Shown here one piece after another: positions 52,571 through 64,000 of a DNA stretch of 64,000 bases. The position numbers and the translations under genes were made by a program. Numbering within the stretch: the first letter of the stretch is position 1; each line of letters starts with the position of its first letter. The notes under the pieces were generated by a model. The model ran no database searches and was not told the DNA's origin. It saw nothing but the letters and a program-made list of their open reading frames with translations. Source of the stretch: Puccinellia tenuiflora (lineage: Eukaryota > Streptophyta > Magnoliopsida > Poales > Poaceae); the NCBI GenBank assembly GCA_012064385.1, contig QRDG01000393.1, positions 1,594,846 to 1,658,845 of the forward strand. Reading direction: 5' to 3'.

Positions 52571-53539
52571 TGTCGTTGTGGTGAACAATAGATGCCTAGG
52601 GGTTGGCTCAAGTTTGGGGCCGATGGACGCTAGAGGATTCGGGGAGGGATAGCGCGCTGAAGAGCGCACACGGAAGAACATGCAAACACAAGTATTTACC
52701 CTGCTTCAGGGTTCTCGCGAGAGATAAAACCCCTACTACAGCATCTATCCTATTGGTGTATTCTCATCTCCGTATATGTGATCTGTACAAGGGCTCCTCG
52801 CGCTATATGTGAGAGCAGAGCAGTGCTAAGCTAGCAAAGAGAGGAAGTGAGACTGAGCTCACGGGGGAAAATGAGCCTCTGGGCACTGCCCGGAGCGTTC
52901 CCCCTGGTGCTCCTTATAAAGGGGAGTCCAGGGGACAAGAGGTGGCCCACAGAACACTATGCAAGGTATGGGTGTTGCGTTGTAGCTGATTTGCCTACTG
53001 GGGTCTTGTCCGCACTGTGCACGCGTCATGGTGTGTACTGCAGCCACGTTGCCCGCGTCCTGGCATCCGTCATCTTATCCTTTGCTCTTATCCTCTCGTC
53101 TTGGTCAAGGATGCCAGGTCCGAGCCGTGGGCGTCCCAGGATCTGGCAGCGAAAGACATGGAGACCTGGGCGCCGGGTAGATGATCCGGTCGAAGTAGCG
53201 ATAGGAGCCGGGTATGCCGGATGAATAGTGTCGGGGGTATCCCGAGGTGAACATTGTCAGATGAACAGTGTTTGGGTGAACAGTATCATGTCGGGGCATG
53301 TATGCCGGGTGAACAGTGTTTGGGTATGTCGGATGAATAGTACCCGTGTGAACAGTGTTCGGGTATGTCGGACGAACAGTACCCGGGTGAACATTGTTCG
53401 GGTATGTCGGATGAACAGTAGCCGGGTGAACATACTCAGATATGTCGGATGAACGATACCCGGGTGAACAGTACCACCAGCCATAGCTGGGTCTCGCATG
53501 AAAAACTAACTCTGAGATGGCCGGGGTTACATCCCCGCA
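52571..53539 (-). mobile_element. 5' LTR of element G (969 bp)
   Basis: Partner of 46,477-47,454. The minisatellite is at 53,195-53,480, where the 39-bp spacing is most regular. The right flank is GGCTG (53,540-53,544), the second target duplication copy. Confidence 0.92.
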
Positions 53540-53733
53540 GGCTGGGCGAGGCCGCGTGAAAGCGAGCAAGATCGAAGCGACCTACAATTCCCCGTTTTCC
53601 TTTGCCGAGACGGTGTCTTTTTTTTGTGGACCAGCCGATTCCGGTTTGGATTATCAGGCCATCGGATTAGAAGTTTTCCTGATTTCGTGCATCTGAATTG
53701 GAAGTTTGAGTCGCAATCGGTGAGGCCAGGAGT

Positions 53734-53742
53734 TATATATAA
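53734..53742 (+). promoter_or_regulatory. TATA box of the LisH-type gene
   Basis: TATATATAA lies 146 bp before the first ATG of the gene, at a normal plant spacing for a 5' untranslated region of about 110 bp. Element G ends 195 bp upstream, so the upstream promoter has been separated from its original flank. Confidence 0.65.
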
Positions 53743-53879
53743 GCACGGCCCGAAGGAGGACGAGCCATAGCCGCGCTTCAGTCCACGTACGATTTGCAAA
53801 CGGAAATTCCAAGGCGACCACCTAGCTAGCTCCATCCATAGCGATCGATCGGCAGTCCGAGCGGGTGATCCTCCGGCGC

Positions 53880-54524
53880 ATGTACGCGTTCCTCAAATCG
53901 CGGAAGCTCGACGCGACGGCGTACACTCTGGAGCACGAGGCGCTGCTGAAGCTGGACCTAGGCCACGTGGTCAAGGTGATCTCCAAGGGGCGGTGGCGGA
54001 AGGCGGACAAGTACCTGTCTTCCTTCTTCGGCGAGAAGGGCGCGCCGTCGTCGTCCGCCGCGCTCCTGGTCGTCCGGTTCGAGCGCATGGTCGGTGCGCT
54101 GAAGCAGGGCTCGCACGCCTGGGCCGTGCGGTACTACCGCAAAAAGGTGATCCCCCTCATCGACAACCTGAGCCTCACCGACAGAGTGACCGCGCTGGCG
54201 GTTTGCGTCACGGCGCTCTTCCACTCCGACCTCGTGACGCTGCGCCGAAAGTACCCCGACGACGACGATGAGTACAAGGGCCAGCGCGCAGTCGAGTTCC
54301 TTGGCCACTACAGGCAGAGCTACCAACAGGGTGACGATCTCTTCTTGTGTACCCAGGACACGGATGACGATAACCTGGTGCGCGTCCGGCGAGCGGCCGC
54401 CCTCGGCCTGCGCCGCTACGCCCGCCCACGGGAGAAACTCAGTGCTAAATTCATAGCGCACCTGTACCTGCTTAAGCGGAAGTGCATACAAAGCGGTGGA
54501 TATGCACCCTTCCTTTCTTTTTGA
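53880..54524 (+). CDS. Small single-exon protein with LisH and CTLH-like regions
   Basis: The frame is open from 53,826, but the first ATG is at 53,880 (MYAFLKSRKLDATAYTLEHE), giving about 214 residues. The first 30 residues fit a LisH motif (a YAFLKSRKLDATAYTLEHEA-like two-helix pattern). Residues 28-85 fit a CTLH-type helical region (VVKVISKGRWRKADKYLSSFF). This is the arrangement at the N-terminus of TOPLESS-type co-repressors and other LisH proteins, where it mediates dimer or tetramer formation. The rest is helical and basic with no WD repeats. The LisH helix seems to begin a few residues before the ATG (VILRRMYAF), so the annotated start may clip it and the original ATG may be lost. Codon use is strongly GC3-biased, as in many grass genes, and unlike the surrounding repeats. 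Function not known. Confidence 0.8.
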   Translation: MYAFLKSRKLDATAYTLEHEALLKLDLGHVVKVISKGRWRKADKYLSSFFGEKGAPSSSAALLVVRFERMVGALKQGSHAWAVRYYRKKVIPLIDNLSLTDRVTALAVCVTALFHSDLVTLRRKYPDDDDEYKGQRAVEFLGHYRQSYQQGDDLFLCTQDTDDDNLVRVRRAAALGLRRYARPREKLSAKFIAHLYLLKRKCIQSGGYAPFLSF

Positions 54525-55514
54525 GACAAATTAAGCACCCTACTCTAGTAGAGTACATACTGTTGAGAAACCGTGACCACCTCGTAGGTGCGGAGGTCGA
54601 TTTTTTTAAAGTTTGTGCCTCATCTACCAACACCTTTTTCGCTCTATATACGTATACTCGTGAAGGAATATAAGATTGATATAATAAAGATCAGTTTAAT
54701 CTATTTTATGGTGTCAATTTATTTTACGAATACATGATTGATCTACGTGTCCAACTATTTTAATTTTAACTACGATCTCGCTTCACGATTTTTAGTCGGA
54801 CACTCTAGCACAAATTGTGCCACACTTTATCGGCATTTAATGCACAGAAAACGGAATGTGTGTTGAACTAATGCATATACTTACTCTACTATCCTAATGT
54901 TTGTACCGCGTCGTCGTGTCCTCTCCTCATTGGCTGCTCCCAGATGTGCTCGATCGTTTTGCTCGTTTTGTCTCACCCTCTTCCTTTCCTTCCCGGTTGC
55001 CTCTCTTCTTGCTTCCTGCTCTTCTCATCTGGTTGCCTGCCCGCTCCTCCCTATTATTGCTACCGGTGCGTTCGTCTGCTCACCGGGTTTCTTCAGGTTT
55101 ACCGGTTGCCTCCTCCTTTCAGTATTCTAGCCGGTTGCTCTCTCTATTCTCCTCCTGTTTTCCTGATCTGGCTGTTCTCTTCTTCCTGTTAATTTTTTTT
55201 TGGTGATCTTGATGGCCACGATTTCCTCTCGTTGGTGGGCACTTTGCTATCCACTATCTCCTTTTTCATGTGCTTGTTTTCCGCTCCACGTCCTCCTACT
55301 TGTTTGTTCTTCTAGATGGGTGTAGGTGTCGCTATTCCCTCCTCTCCTTTCCTCCTAGGTCATAGTTCATGCTGTTATTTTCTTAGCTTGCTGTGGTGGC
55401 TCTTCCTTCCTTTCATTTCTTCCCGCCTGGCTTTCTTCCTCCAGCCGTCTATTCGTGCCCTCCTTCTCGCTATCGTGTTCGCTTATTTTCTGTGCCTCTA
55501 ATGGAGTCTTCTTC
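54525..55514. other. 3' flank of the LisH-type gene
   Basis: AATAAA poly(A) signal at 54,683-54,688. From about 54,910 to 55,500 the plus strand is a long C/T-rich tract (CTCTTCC, TTGCCTCC and similar). Its frames are hydrophobic composition products with no domain. I see no gene here. Confidence 0.6.
54683..54688 (+). promoter_or_regulatory. Poly(A) signal
   Basis: AATAAA about 160 bp after the stop codon of the LisH-type gene. Confidence 0.5.
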
Positions 55515-58500
55515 TGTAATACCCCAGCTTCTAACAACCAACGAAGGGTAGAAGTATGATTTTGTGCATCTGCATGCATGCATCTGAAAATCCGAATAAT
55601 TTTTTTCGAAAAATAAAACCCTGGAGGGATTGGTGATCATTCAACTTCATGAATAGAGTTTAGCTCATCTGAGGTGAATGTGATAAGTTTTGACATGACC
55701 TCCAGACATTTTTAATGGTTGCGGGAAATCAGATCCAAATTGGAATATACAAATGATATTGAATTGGAGATCTTATTTTGATGAATAACAAAATTATGCA
55801 TGCTTATATAAATAAGAAAATAACTCATAAGTAAATTACCAACTCAACACCTATCACAACTCAAAGAGTTATTAAAACAAAGTAAATAAGGTAAATGGTT
55901 GAGTATTGGAAGACCTTGTCTTTACATTGCCTCAACCATAAAAGCTAATACAAATGCTTAAGTAATCATATTCTACACCAAACTTGATCTTCTTATTTGA
56001 TCTTAGCTTCTTATCTTCAAATCTTTCCAAAGACATTCCTGCAAGAAAATCAAATAAGAAAGAAACTTGGGATGAGATTCAAAGGCTTTGTGTGATATAT
56101 AGAAGTAGTTTGGTAACAAGATCAGCTACCTTGTTAACAGATTTCTTTTGTTTATCTAAAAGCACTTGAATGTCAAATAAAATAAATATGGTTCAAAACA
56201 AAGTTCCTTGTGATCAAAATGTTTGCCCTCACCATAAGGGTGAGGCAACTTATTTATGGAGCTTAAGTAATGGATATTAGGAACTTGCCCTAATATCCAA
56301 ATATTGACTACAAGGATCAACTTTACTACAAAGGCGACAAGGGATTATGGATCAGACTTGGATCAGCTATAACACTTGGAGTCAAGCAGTCAACAAGGAT
56401 GAGGAGCAGCATTTGATCAATACAAGAAGAAGGGACAAGAGGCACACTGAATCATTTACCAAGAAGGCAATGTATCAACCTCTTTATCCAATCAAGTGCC
56501 TTTTTAAGAAAGCAACATAAAAATATTTCTCCAATGAATTAATTCCCAAGGAAGAAAATCAAACCAATGATAAAGACCACAGATATGAATCTTGCAAAGT
56601 TACTTAACATCCCAACTCTGTAATATTTGTTGAATAATCTACCAAGTTCATGGCATGTATTGCTTTGGAACTCAAGGACTTGGTTGTATCCAAAAATTAA
56701 TTTGAACACAAGATCTTGGGTGCATCTTAAATAATTGGTGAATACATTAAAATGACTAATTCATATCTCTATTTTAAATGTAACTAGGGTATTTCAAAAA
56801 TTCAAAACAAAAATACATGGAGCTTCTCTATAATATTAGGAGCATCCATGAATTTTTCTATGATTTTTAGACTTGTCTAAAGCCTTAAAAAATGCAGGAA
56901 GTTTCTGTTTTAAATATTTTTATAATTACAGAAAAGTCCAGGGGGTTATGTGCAAAAATGCCTTTTATTTTCTTTCTTCTTCTTCCTTCACGGCCAGAAG
57001 GACGAAGCCGACGCCGCCGCGCCACCTCCTGCCTGCTTGCTAGCTTTCTTGCGGGGATAAGACCCGGGGAGACGTCCCCATCTCACTCTCCTCCTCACCC
57101 CTCGCCTCTCTCTCTTTCTTCCTCTCTCTCTGAGCAGCGAGCTCGCAAACCCTAACCCTAACCCGTACTGCCGCCGACGCCCTTCCACATCGCCGGCGAA
57201 TGGTGGAGCTCCGCGGCCGGAGACCTTGTCCATCGTCTTAGCCTCGTCGTCCTCTACGCGGTGGTGCCACGCGCGCGTGCTGGGAGGGACCGTAGCCGTG
57301 GAACGCGTCCGGCGTCCCGAACGCCAACCGCCGGTGTCAAGCTCAATTCCATCGCCGACGTTGATCCTCCGGTCATACAACCTTGTCCATCAACCTCAGG
57401 GTGAGCTCCTCTTCCATTTGCCCCTTCCTATTGCATCGGTTGCATCCCGGTTCGTCGATCCGCCGTCGGCCGTCGTGCGCCGCCGCCGCGCGCCGTCGAT
57501 GCGGTGGTTCCGGTGACCATTTAGGGGCGGCGCCGCCACCCCTTGGTCCGTCTCCGTCCCGCGCGTCTGGTGCGCTAGCCACCCTCGGCCAGAGTGGCCG
57601 GAATCGGCCGGGCCGTGGCCGACATGGCCGCTGGCCGTGGCTGCCGACGTCAGCCGACGTCAGCACGACCTTATCCTTTTGCAAAATAAATAAATCTCTG
57701 ACATGTGGGACCCCTCTGGCAGCTATTTAAATAATTCCAGAAAATAGTTTAAAATTGTAAATTCAATAACTTTTATTCTGTAATTCAGAAAATTACAAAT
57801 AATATACCAAAATTCTTAGAATAATGAAACCTATTTATATATGACAAATTCATTCATAGTTTAACAACTAAAAATAAAAGTTGTTTAAAATTACTAAAAT
57901 GCCACTTAAGCATCACCTAAAATTTTGAAATGCAAATAAATTCCTAAAATTAAATAAAAATATGTTTTCAACTCCAAATTTTATAAGGATTTCAAATTTG
58001 ATTTTTATTTAATTTATTGAAAAGGTTTTATTGAATGAAAAATACTAAGATCCATAAATGGATATGATTTAATTATTTTAAAATAAATTACTTGGAAAAG
58101 AATTTTCTTATTTATTTAATTCAAAAGTAGTAAGTGGAATTGAATTGTACTAACTCCTAAAACAACTAATTTTCTAAAAAGAAAATGAATTTTAAATAAA
58201 GGTTCAACACATAAAATTTGAACTCAAATACCATTATGTAAATGACTGTTCCGTTACTCATCCTAGGTAAAACACACAAAAAGGAGTTCATTTGAAATCA
58301 CTCTAGTGTTATTAATTTTTGAAAGTAATTAAATAAAATAAAATTATGAAATAAATGCAATCCTTAACTAAGCATCTGTAAGTTGTGTATTACTCATTTG
58401 AAGCATCACTTTGTTAATCATAGCAAACACCTAAGTCTAAAAGTTATAACAACCCAAAGATCTCACAGTTAACAAAGAAATCAATAACGCGAAGCGCTTA

Positions 58501-60143
58501 CTTGTGAGTTTGGGTATTTTGGGTTATATACGATGCATCTCATATTTATGCATAATAGCATTTTGCAAGTGTTTCTAGTAGTCCTTACCCGGACTACTTT
58601 GCTGTTTTCAGATCTCCGGGTTCTGACGCAACCCTAGAACCCCGAAGGGCATGAACTGCCACCTCTATCACAGGCAAGTTCATCACTTGCTCATATCTCT
58701 TTGAAATACTTGTTAAAGAAACTATTTTCAAACTCTATATTACTATCACCTATTCCAAGAAAGCATAAAGCTATTTTCTGAATAACATGACTATTGGTTG
58801 TCTACCTATTTGGTGGTAACCTACTATGGAGGGCAGGTGGGACCATGGTAAGATGAATTGGTCCGGAGGTTCCACTTGCAAGGGAAAGTATTACCTAGGA
58901 ATTAACAACAAATGCCGTCATAATGATTGCGCCGTAAAGACGCGTTAACCATAAGACCTGGAATGGGACGGGACATGCCATCTGTACTTCTCCCGGATGC
59001 ATGCCAACGGGTGACCAGGGTCGTACGCGGTAGGTCTTGCGGGACTACACGCAACATGGGTGGGAACCCTTAGGTCCCACGATACCTGGTGCCTATGATG
59101 GATTGTAGGGATGTCTGGAACGGGCAATCTGTTAGGCAAAGGGGAGGACTTTTGAGTCTGGAACGGTCTGCCTAAAGATTTAGGGGAGGACAAACCTACG
59201 AAAGGGTGGGCATGCGTTGTGCGGAGAGGCACAGTGAATGACTTGGATCAAAAACTGGACCCCACACCAAAGAGAGTGTGGACGGGAAAGATCACCCGGT
59301 TGTGCAACAAAGTCTTGATCTCTTATGGGTAAAGTAACGCACCTCTGTAGAGTGTAAAAAATTGTAACATGTTACTCCCTGTTCCGGGAAGGAGCTGCGA
59401 ACGCTGCAGGAAAGGAACTCCATGAAAGTTCTAGCCCTGTGAAGGATGATGGGCATAGTCTTCAGAAATAAAAGCAACCTCTTGAAGAAATGTTTACAAA
59501 AACCTTGCATTAAGCTTAAGGCTCCCTGGAGTCTAAAGCTGTAGCTAGTGCATCAAACTTCCCACCGTACATAATGGACTTGCTGGGTAACGCTGGTTAC
59601 TCACCCTTGCCCTTTTGACCCCCTGCTTAGATCTTGGAGCCATCAAAGGAGTTGACGGTGATCCCTCACGACATTGAGACCTTCAACAAGGAGTCAACCG
59701 CTACTTCATCAACGGAAGAACAACAACAATAGCCACGAAGGAGCAATGCCAACGATGTCGAGGAGATCACTCTACCAACGGAGGCGACCACGTCTGTTGA
59801 AAGGACGAGTACAATATGGGATAGAGATACTCCAGATAGAGTAGATTAAGGTGGTGGTAACAGCAGTAGTGGATTAGGAGTTAGAGCTAGAGTTGATCTC
59901 TAGCTTAGTGATACGAATTGGATTTGTTCTGGATTTCATTTGCACGAGGCTATCCTCTATGTATCGAGGAGGTTCTCGAGATTTTGTAGTGAATATTGTT
60001 GTTATCCTATAGTGTTACCTTGGACCTGCTATGTTTCTGTTGTACCACTCTGAAGGATGTAATATTCACGGATAGGTCCTTCTGTGAGTATTATGTCAAC
60101 GACTTGCACACTACACCATGCAGTGGTGTGCTGGGTCACCGCA
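55515..60143 (+). mobile_element. 5' LTR of element H (4,629 bp)
   Basis: Begins TGTAATACCCC and ends GGGTCACCGCA, three bases before the PBS. AT-rich outer parts flank a GC-rich block at about 56,990-57,670 that contains a telobox run (57,147-57,164). The frames in that block are composition products on both strands. The left flank is TCTTC (55,510-55,514); its partner is off-window. Confidence 0.88.
57147..57164 (+). promoter_or_regulatory. Telobox-like run in LTR H
   Basis: AAACCCTAACCCTAACCC, the plant telomere-repeat-like motif common in 5' untranslated regions of growth-related plant genes, follows a CT-rich stretch. It may mark the transcribed leader of the LTR. Confidence 0.55.
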
Positions 60144-62738
60144 GCTGGTATCATAGCAAAGCGACCTTAGGTTTGAAACCTTTTAGGAGACTTGTAGGTT
60201 GGTAAAGACTATAGGAAGTTATTTTATCTAAACTATATCTATCTATGACCTATGATGGTTATTCACTTGAGAATAATAACATCATATGTATATAGAGTAT
60301 TCTTATCTAGTCTTCTATAGGTATAGTACTTTTCCATCTTGTTCTTTCTAAAACCTGGTATACCAAGTGAGAGGTTGCTCTCTATAATGGCTGTAGTATA
60401 TCCAAGTCAGTGATATCTTTGTGGTATCATTGAGGATGCCATCCTATGAAGTTGAACCCTATGGGAGTTGATGATGGAAGGACAAGAAAAGAGAAGAATA
60501 ATGGTGAGTTGGTTATACTAAGCCATGTAAGTTATGGTAAGTATACCACTTCCATATGGTTCATGATCGAAGAGGATGTTGGATAATAAGATACCATTTC
60601 AAGGAGGATATGGAGTAGTGCACTTGCCATAAGTAAAGTATTATGGTATTCATGTATACCAATAGTACCTACACGAGAGAACGTGAGTTTACACTTGAAG
60701 ATGTGAAGAAGTATGGAAGTACGTCAAGGCATGAAGACGAAGTTCAAGTCTAAGAAGACTTAGTTCCTTTTGAACTAAGATGGAGATAGGTATAATTAGA
60801 CACTAGGTCAGAGTTACCTAATTGCGAATGGTCAATTGGGCTAAATACTCTTACAAGTCACGCTTTGAGTGAAGGGTAAACCTGTCCCTTAAGCCAGTGA
60901 GGCAAGAGTTGTTATATGAAATAGGTCTATAAGGTAATATATATACCTAACTTGTAATGTATAGCATCTGAGCCTTGGTACTTGAGATGTTTATACTCAA
61001 AGTACTACGTATTTTATTGGCTAATGACGCATGAGTGATATATAATTATATTTGGGTTTTATTGGTTCTTATTGGATTTTTGATTGACTAGATCCGAGCA
61101 AGAAGTTTGAACTTGATGTGCAAATGCATGTTGCAACATTTTGTTCTTTCTTGATGTTACTGGTCTAGAGGGTACATAGGTTAGTATGAGAGCGTTCCGA
61201 GTGACCAGAATTGTTGCAGCAATGGAAGCTCGCGAAGAGAAGGAAGTCAAAAAGAAGACAAGGATCTACCAAAGATGTAGCAAGGAAAGCTAAATTAAGA
61301 GACATATCCAAGAAGGAAGGTTGTGAAGTTTTTGCTTATCAGGTCACGACGTCGTTTCATGGTTGACAAACACAATGACGGAGGTCATGGGATGATAGAG
61401 ACAAAAGGGAAATTCAAAGACATTGAAAGAAGAAGCAATAAAATGCAGGCCCGTGTTTACGAGATTGTTTTAACCTGGCGGAAGAGATTGTTGTAGGAAC
61501 AAAGAAGAGATATTGATACTACTGGGATCAAGCTTGAGAAGAAGTTTATCAACACATATGTGCCCAAGAGTACTATAAGGTTGATGATAAAGGAGGATGA
61601 AGACCGGAAGAACGTGGATATTTCCAGTTCTGCAAGAATAAATAGGGAGTTGATCGCCTATTGTAGACATCATCAATGATGGAAGAAGTGCAAACATGGA
61701 GTCCATTGTTCAGAAGAACATCAGAATCAAGAGAAAAGAGTCTAGTTAGTCGTGGGTTGATGATAAGCCAAGAAAGTTGACCAAATTGGATGAGGATATC
61801 TGACACTGGTGAAGCCAAAGTACCATAGTTACAGCTTTTTCCAGAGCCACTATAGAGATAGATTTTATCAGTTGGTTTTATGTCTTAGATTCCTCTCCTC
61901 AAAAGGTAGATATATCTTGTATTCTTCGAAAAATTATTAAAAACCTGGTAATCGTATCTCTTTATCGGAAGATGACACTGGGGATTCGCAATATTTTGGT
62001 TTTATACCTATGTTCTTCGTGAGACCATTAGGTAGGTATACCAAGATTTAAGCAAAAAGGTGAGTTATGAAGCTCGACTAAATAGAGTTGACTGAATAAA
62101 GCTCGATGGATTAGAGCTGATGGAGGGAAGTTCGCTTAACCGGACCCCAGAACAGAGGAAGGCTCAGGAAACTTCAAGGAGAAAAGGAAATCATATATGT
62201 TGATTAGTACTTGACGAAGAAGACATGTCGTTAGAAGGGAATACGATGACGAAGACAAGATCGAAGTAGTACCAAGTCTTGATGGATGAAGTTCTATAAA
62301 GCTGGAAAGAACAACTAACCCAGAGGTTCTGAAACTAAAGCCAATAGTTTATCATCAGAAAGAAAGTCTTGCTAGTCTCGGGATTGTTGGGAAGTGAACC
62401 AACAAATATATCGGAAGGTCGTATAAGGATGTAAATGAAGATCTTCGACAGAGAGCTATAAAGCCATGGAAATGCGAGGAGTCAGAGTTGATGATTCAAG
62501 AAACTTGAAGGAGTAATAGAATCACCAGAAGTTAACAAATATTAGATGAAAGTTGCCAGATTGATATTATGGACCAAGGGAAGATGCAGAAAAGTATGTG
62601 GGACAAAGGATCACCAATATCTGCGTCCACGTCAGAAGGGAATTTGAGTGAATCAATATCAGGAAAAATTCTTTCTACTCATCTCTACGTGAGACGAGCC
62701 GAAACTTCGGGACGAAGTTTTTGTTAAGGGGGGAAGAC
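60144..62738 (+). mobile_element. Internal region of element H, non-coding
   Basis: Starts with TGGTATCATAGC, an initiator-methionine-tRNA PBS with one mismatch to the usual sequence. Ends with a pol-like tail (CGGGACGAAGTTTTTGTTAAG) and a polypurine tract at 62,726-62,738. Between them I find no frame over about 80 codons and no gag or pol motif. The sequence is purine-rich on the plus strand, which suggests a heavily mutated coding region. Confidence 0.8.
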
Positions 62739-64000
62739 TGTAATACCCCAGCTTCTAACATCCAACGAAGGGTAGAAGTATGATTTTGTGCATCTGCATG
62801 CATGCATCTGAAAATCCGAATAATTTTTTTCGAAAAATAAAACCCTGGAGGGATTGGTGATCATTCAACTTCATGAATAGAGTTTAGCTCATCTGAGGTG
62901 AATGTGATAAGTTTTGACATGACCTCCAGACATTTTTAATGGTTGCGGGAAATCAGATCCAAATTGGAATATACAAATGATATTGAATTGGAGATCTTAT
63001 TTTGATGAATAACAAAATTATGCATGCTTATATAAATAAGAAAATAACTCATAAGTAAATTACCAACTCAACACCTATCACAACTCAAAGAGTTATTAAA
63101 ACAAAGTAAATAAGGTAAATGGTTGAGTATTGGAAGACCTTGTCTTTACATTGCCTCAACCATAAAACTAATACAAATGCTTAAGTAATCATATTCTACA
63201 CCAAACTTGATCTTCTTATTTGATCTTAGCTTCTTATCTTCAAATCTTTCCAAAGACATTCCTGCAAGAAAAATCAAATAAGAAAGAAACTTGGGATGAG
63301 ATTCAAAGGCTTTGTGTGATATATAGAAGTAGTTTGGTAACAAGATCAGCTACCTTGTTAACAGATTTCTTTTGTATATCTAAAAGCACTTGAATGTCAA
63401 ATAAAATAAATATGGTTCAAAACAAAGTTCCTTGTGATCAAAATGTTTGCCCTCACCATAAGGGTGAGGCAACTTATTTATGGAGCTTAAGTAATGGATA
63501 TTAGGAACTTGCCCTAATATCCAAATATTGACTACAAGGATCAACTTTACTACAAAGGCGACAAGGGATTATGGATCAGACTTGGATCAGCTATAACACT
63601 TGGAGTCAAGCAGTCAACAAGGATGAGGAGCAGCATTTGATCAATACAAGAAGAAGGGACAAGAGGCACACTGAATCATTTACCAAGAAGGCAATGTATC
63701 AACCTCTTTATCCAATCAAGTGCCTTTTTAAGAAAGCAACATAAAAATATTTCTCCAATGAATTAATTCCCAAGGAAGAAAATCAAACCAATGATAAAGA
63801 CCACAGATATGAATCTTGCAAAGTTACTTAACATCCCAACTCTGTAATATTTGTTGAATAATCTACCAAGTTCATGGCATGTATTGCTTTGGAACTCAAG
63901 GACTTGGTTGTATCCAAAAATTAATTTGAACACAAGATCTTGGGTGCATCTTAAATAATTGGTGAATACATTAAAATGACTAATTCATATCTCTATTTTA
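62739..64000 (+). mobile_element. 3' LTR of element H, cut by the window edge
   Basis: Nearly identical to 55,515-56,776. Differences seen: one in the first 25 bases, a one-base indel near 63,166, one near 63,271 and a substitution near 63,377. Confidence 0.93.

Larger units (their letters stand above)
46477..53539 (-). mobile_element. Element G: non-coding LTR retrotransposon (LARD-like), minus strand
   Basis: LTRs at 46,477-47,454 and 52,571-53,539 both start TGTCGT and end CCCCGACA or CCCCGCA on the plus strand. The target duplication GGCTG is present at 46,472-46,476 and 53,540-53,544. The PBS beside the right LTR sets the orientation. The 5.1-kb internal region has two tandem arrays, an inverted-repeat insertion and a GC-rich part, but no gag, protease, RT or integrase, so it must have been moved by a relative's proteins. 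Confidence 0.92.
55515..64000 (+). mobile_element. Element H: large non-coding LTR retrotransposon, plus strand, very young
   Basis: 5' LTR 55,515-60,143, PBS 60,146-60,157, internal region to 62,738, 3' LTR from 62,739 to beyond the right edge. Of the first 1,262 LTR bases visible in both copies I count about two substitutions and two one-base indels, so insertion was recent (under about 0.1 My at 1.3e-8 per site per year, with wide error). LTRs of 4.6 kb with a short non-coding interior recall the Sukkula-type LARDs of barley in architecture; identity not established. Confidence 0.9.

Noticed and set aside
54897..55206. Hydrophobic 77-101-codon frames after the LisH-type gene
   Set aside because: They overlap in three phases of a C/T-rich tract, with no domain and no supporting signals.

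Overview
The window is a plant nuclear sequence, most likely from a Triticeae grass (wheat, Aegilops, barley or rye). The support is the mix of repeat families: Tekay/Del-type chromoviruses with 3-5 kb LTRs, a Sabrina-like Athila element, a Tat-type element with short LTRs, and LTR elements with no coding capacity. The species itself cannot be read from the sequence. There are no bacterial features.

Layout. Positions 1-37,631 are one deep retrotransposon nest in which all three complete or nearly complete insertions with both ends visible carry matching 5-bp target duplications. The outermost element is a minus-strand Tat-type element, F (5' LTR 37,178-37,631, gag remnants 34,284-37,156). It is interrupted at 34,278 by a plus-oriented Tekay-like LTR, C (34,034-34,278 and 11,675-13,588). 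C was hit twice. One hit is the Sabrina-like element D (13,589-34,033, TSD AGCCG). The other is the coding Tekay element B (1,856-11,674). D contains element E (17,957-31,192, TSD ATCAA), which has the unusual form LTR-internal-LTR-internal-LTR. The 3' LTR of B is split by element A (LTR 765-1,855, internal region running off the left edge).

Positions 37,632-46,476 look like the remains of a Mutator-like (MULE) transposon. They hold the C-terminal exons of a Ulp1-type SUMO protease, a decayed gene with two B3-like domains, a decayed FAR1/MULE transposase on the other strand, a second, open B3-like gene, and a long TTCAG-rich repeat tract. This is the most interesting part of the window.

Positions 46,477-53,539 are a non-coding LTR element, G (TSD GGCTG), which itself contains an inverted-repeat DNA element. 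Positions 53,540-55,514 hold the one ordinary low-copy gene: a single-exon protein of about 214 residues with LisH and CTLH-like regions, a TATA box and a poly(A) signal. From 55,515 to the right edge is a very recent non-coding LTR element, H, with 4.6-kb LTRs.

How the parts relate: B is the only element with a nearly complete gag-pol, broken by one frameshift. E and H share its primer-binding-site type and terminal-sequence style but code for nothing, so they must have used proteins from relatives. All divergence counts below were made by eye.
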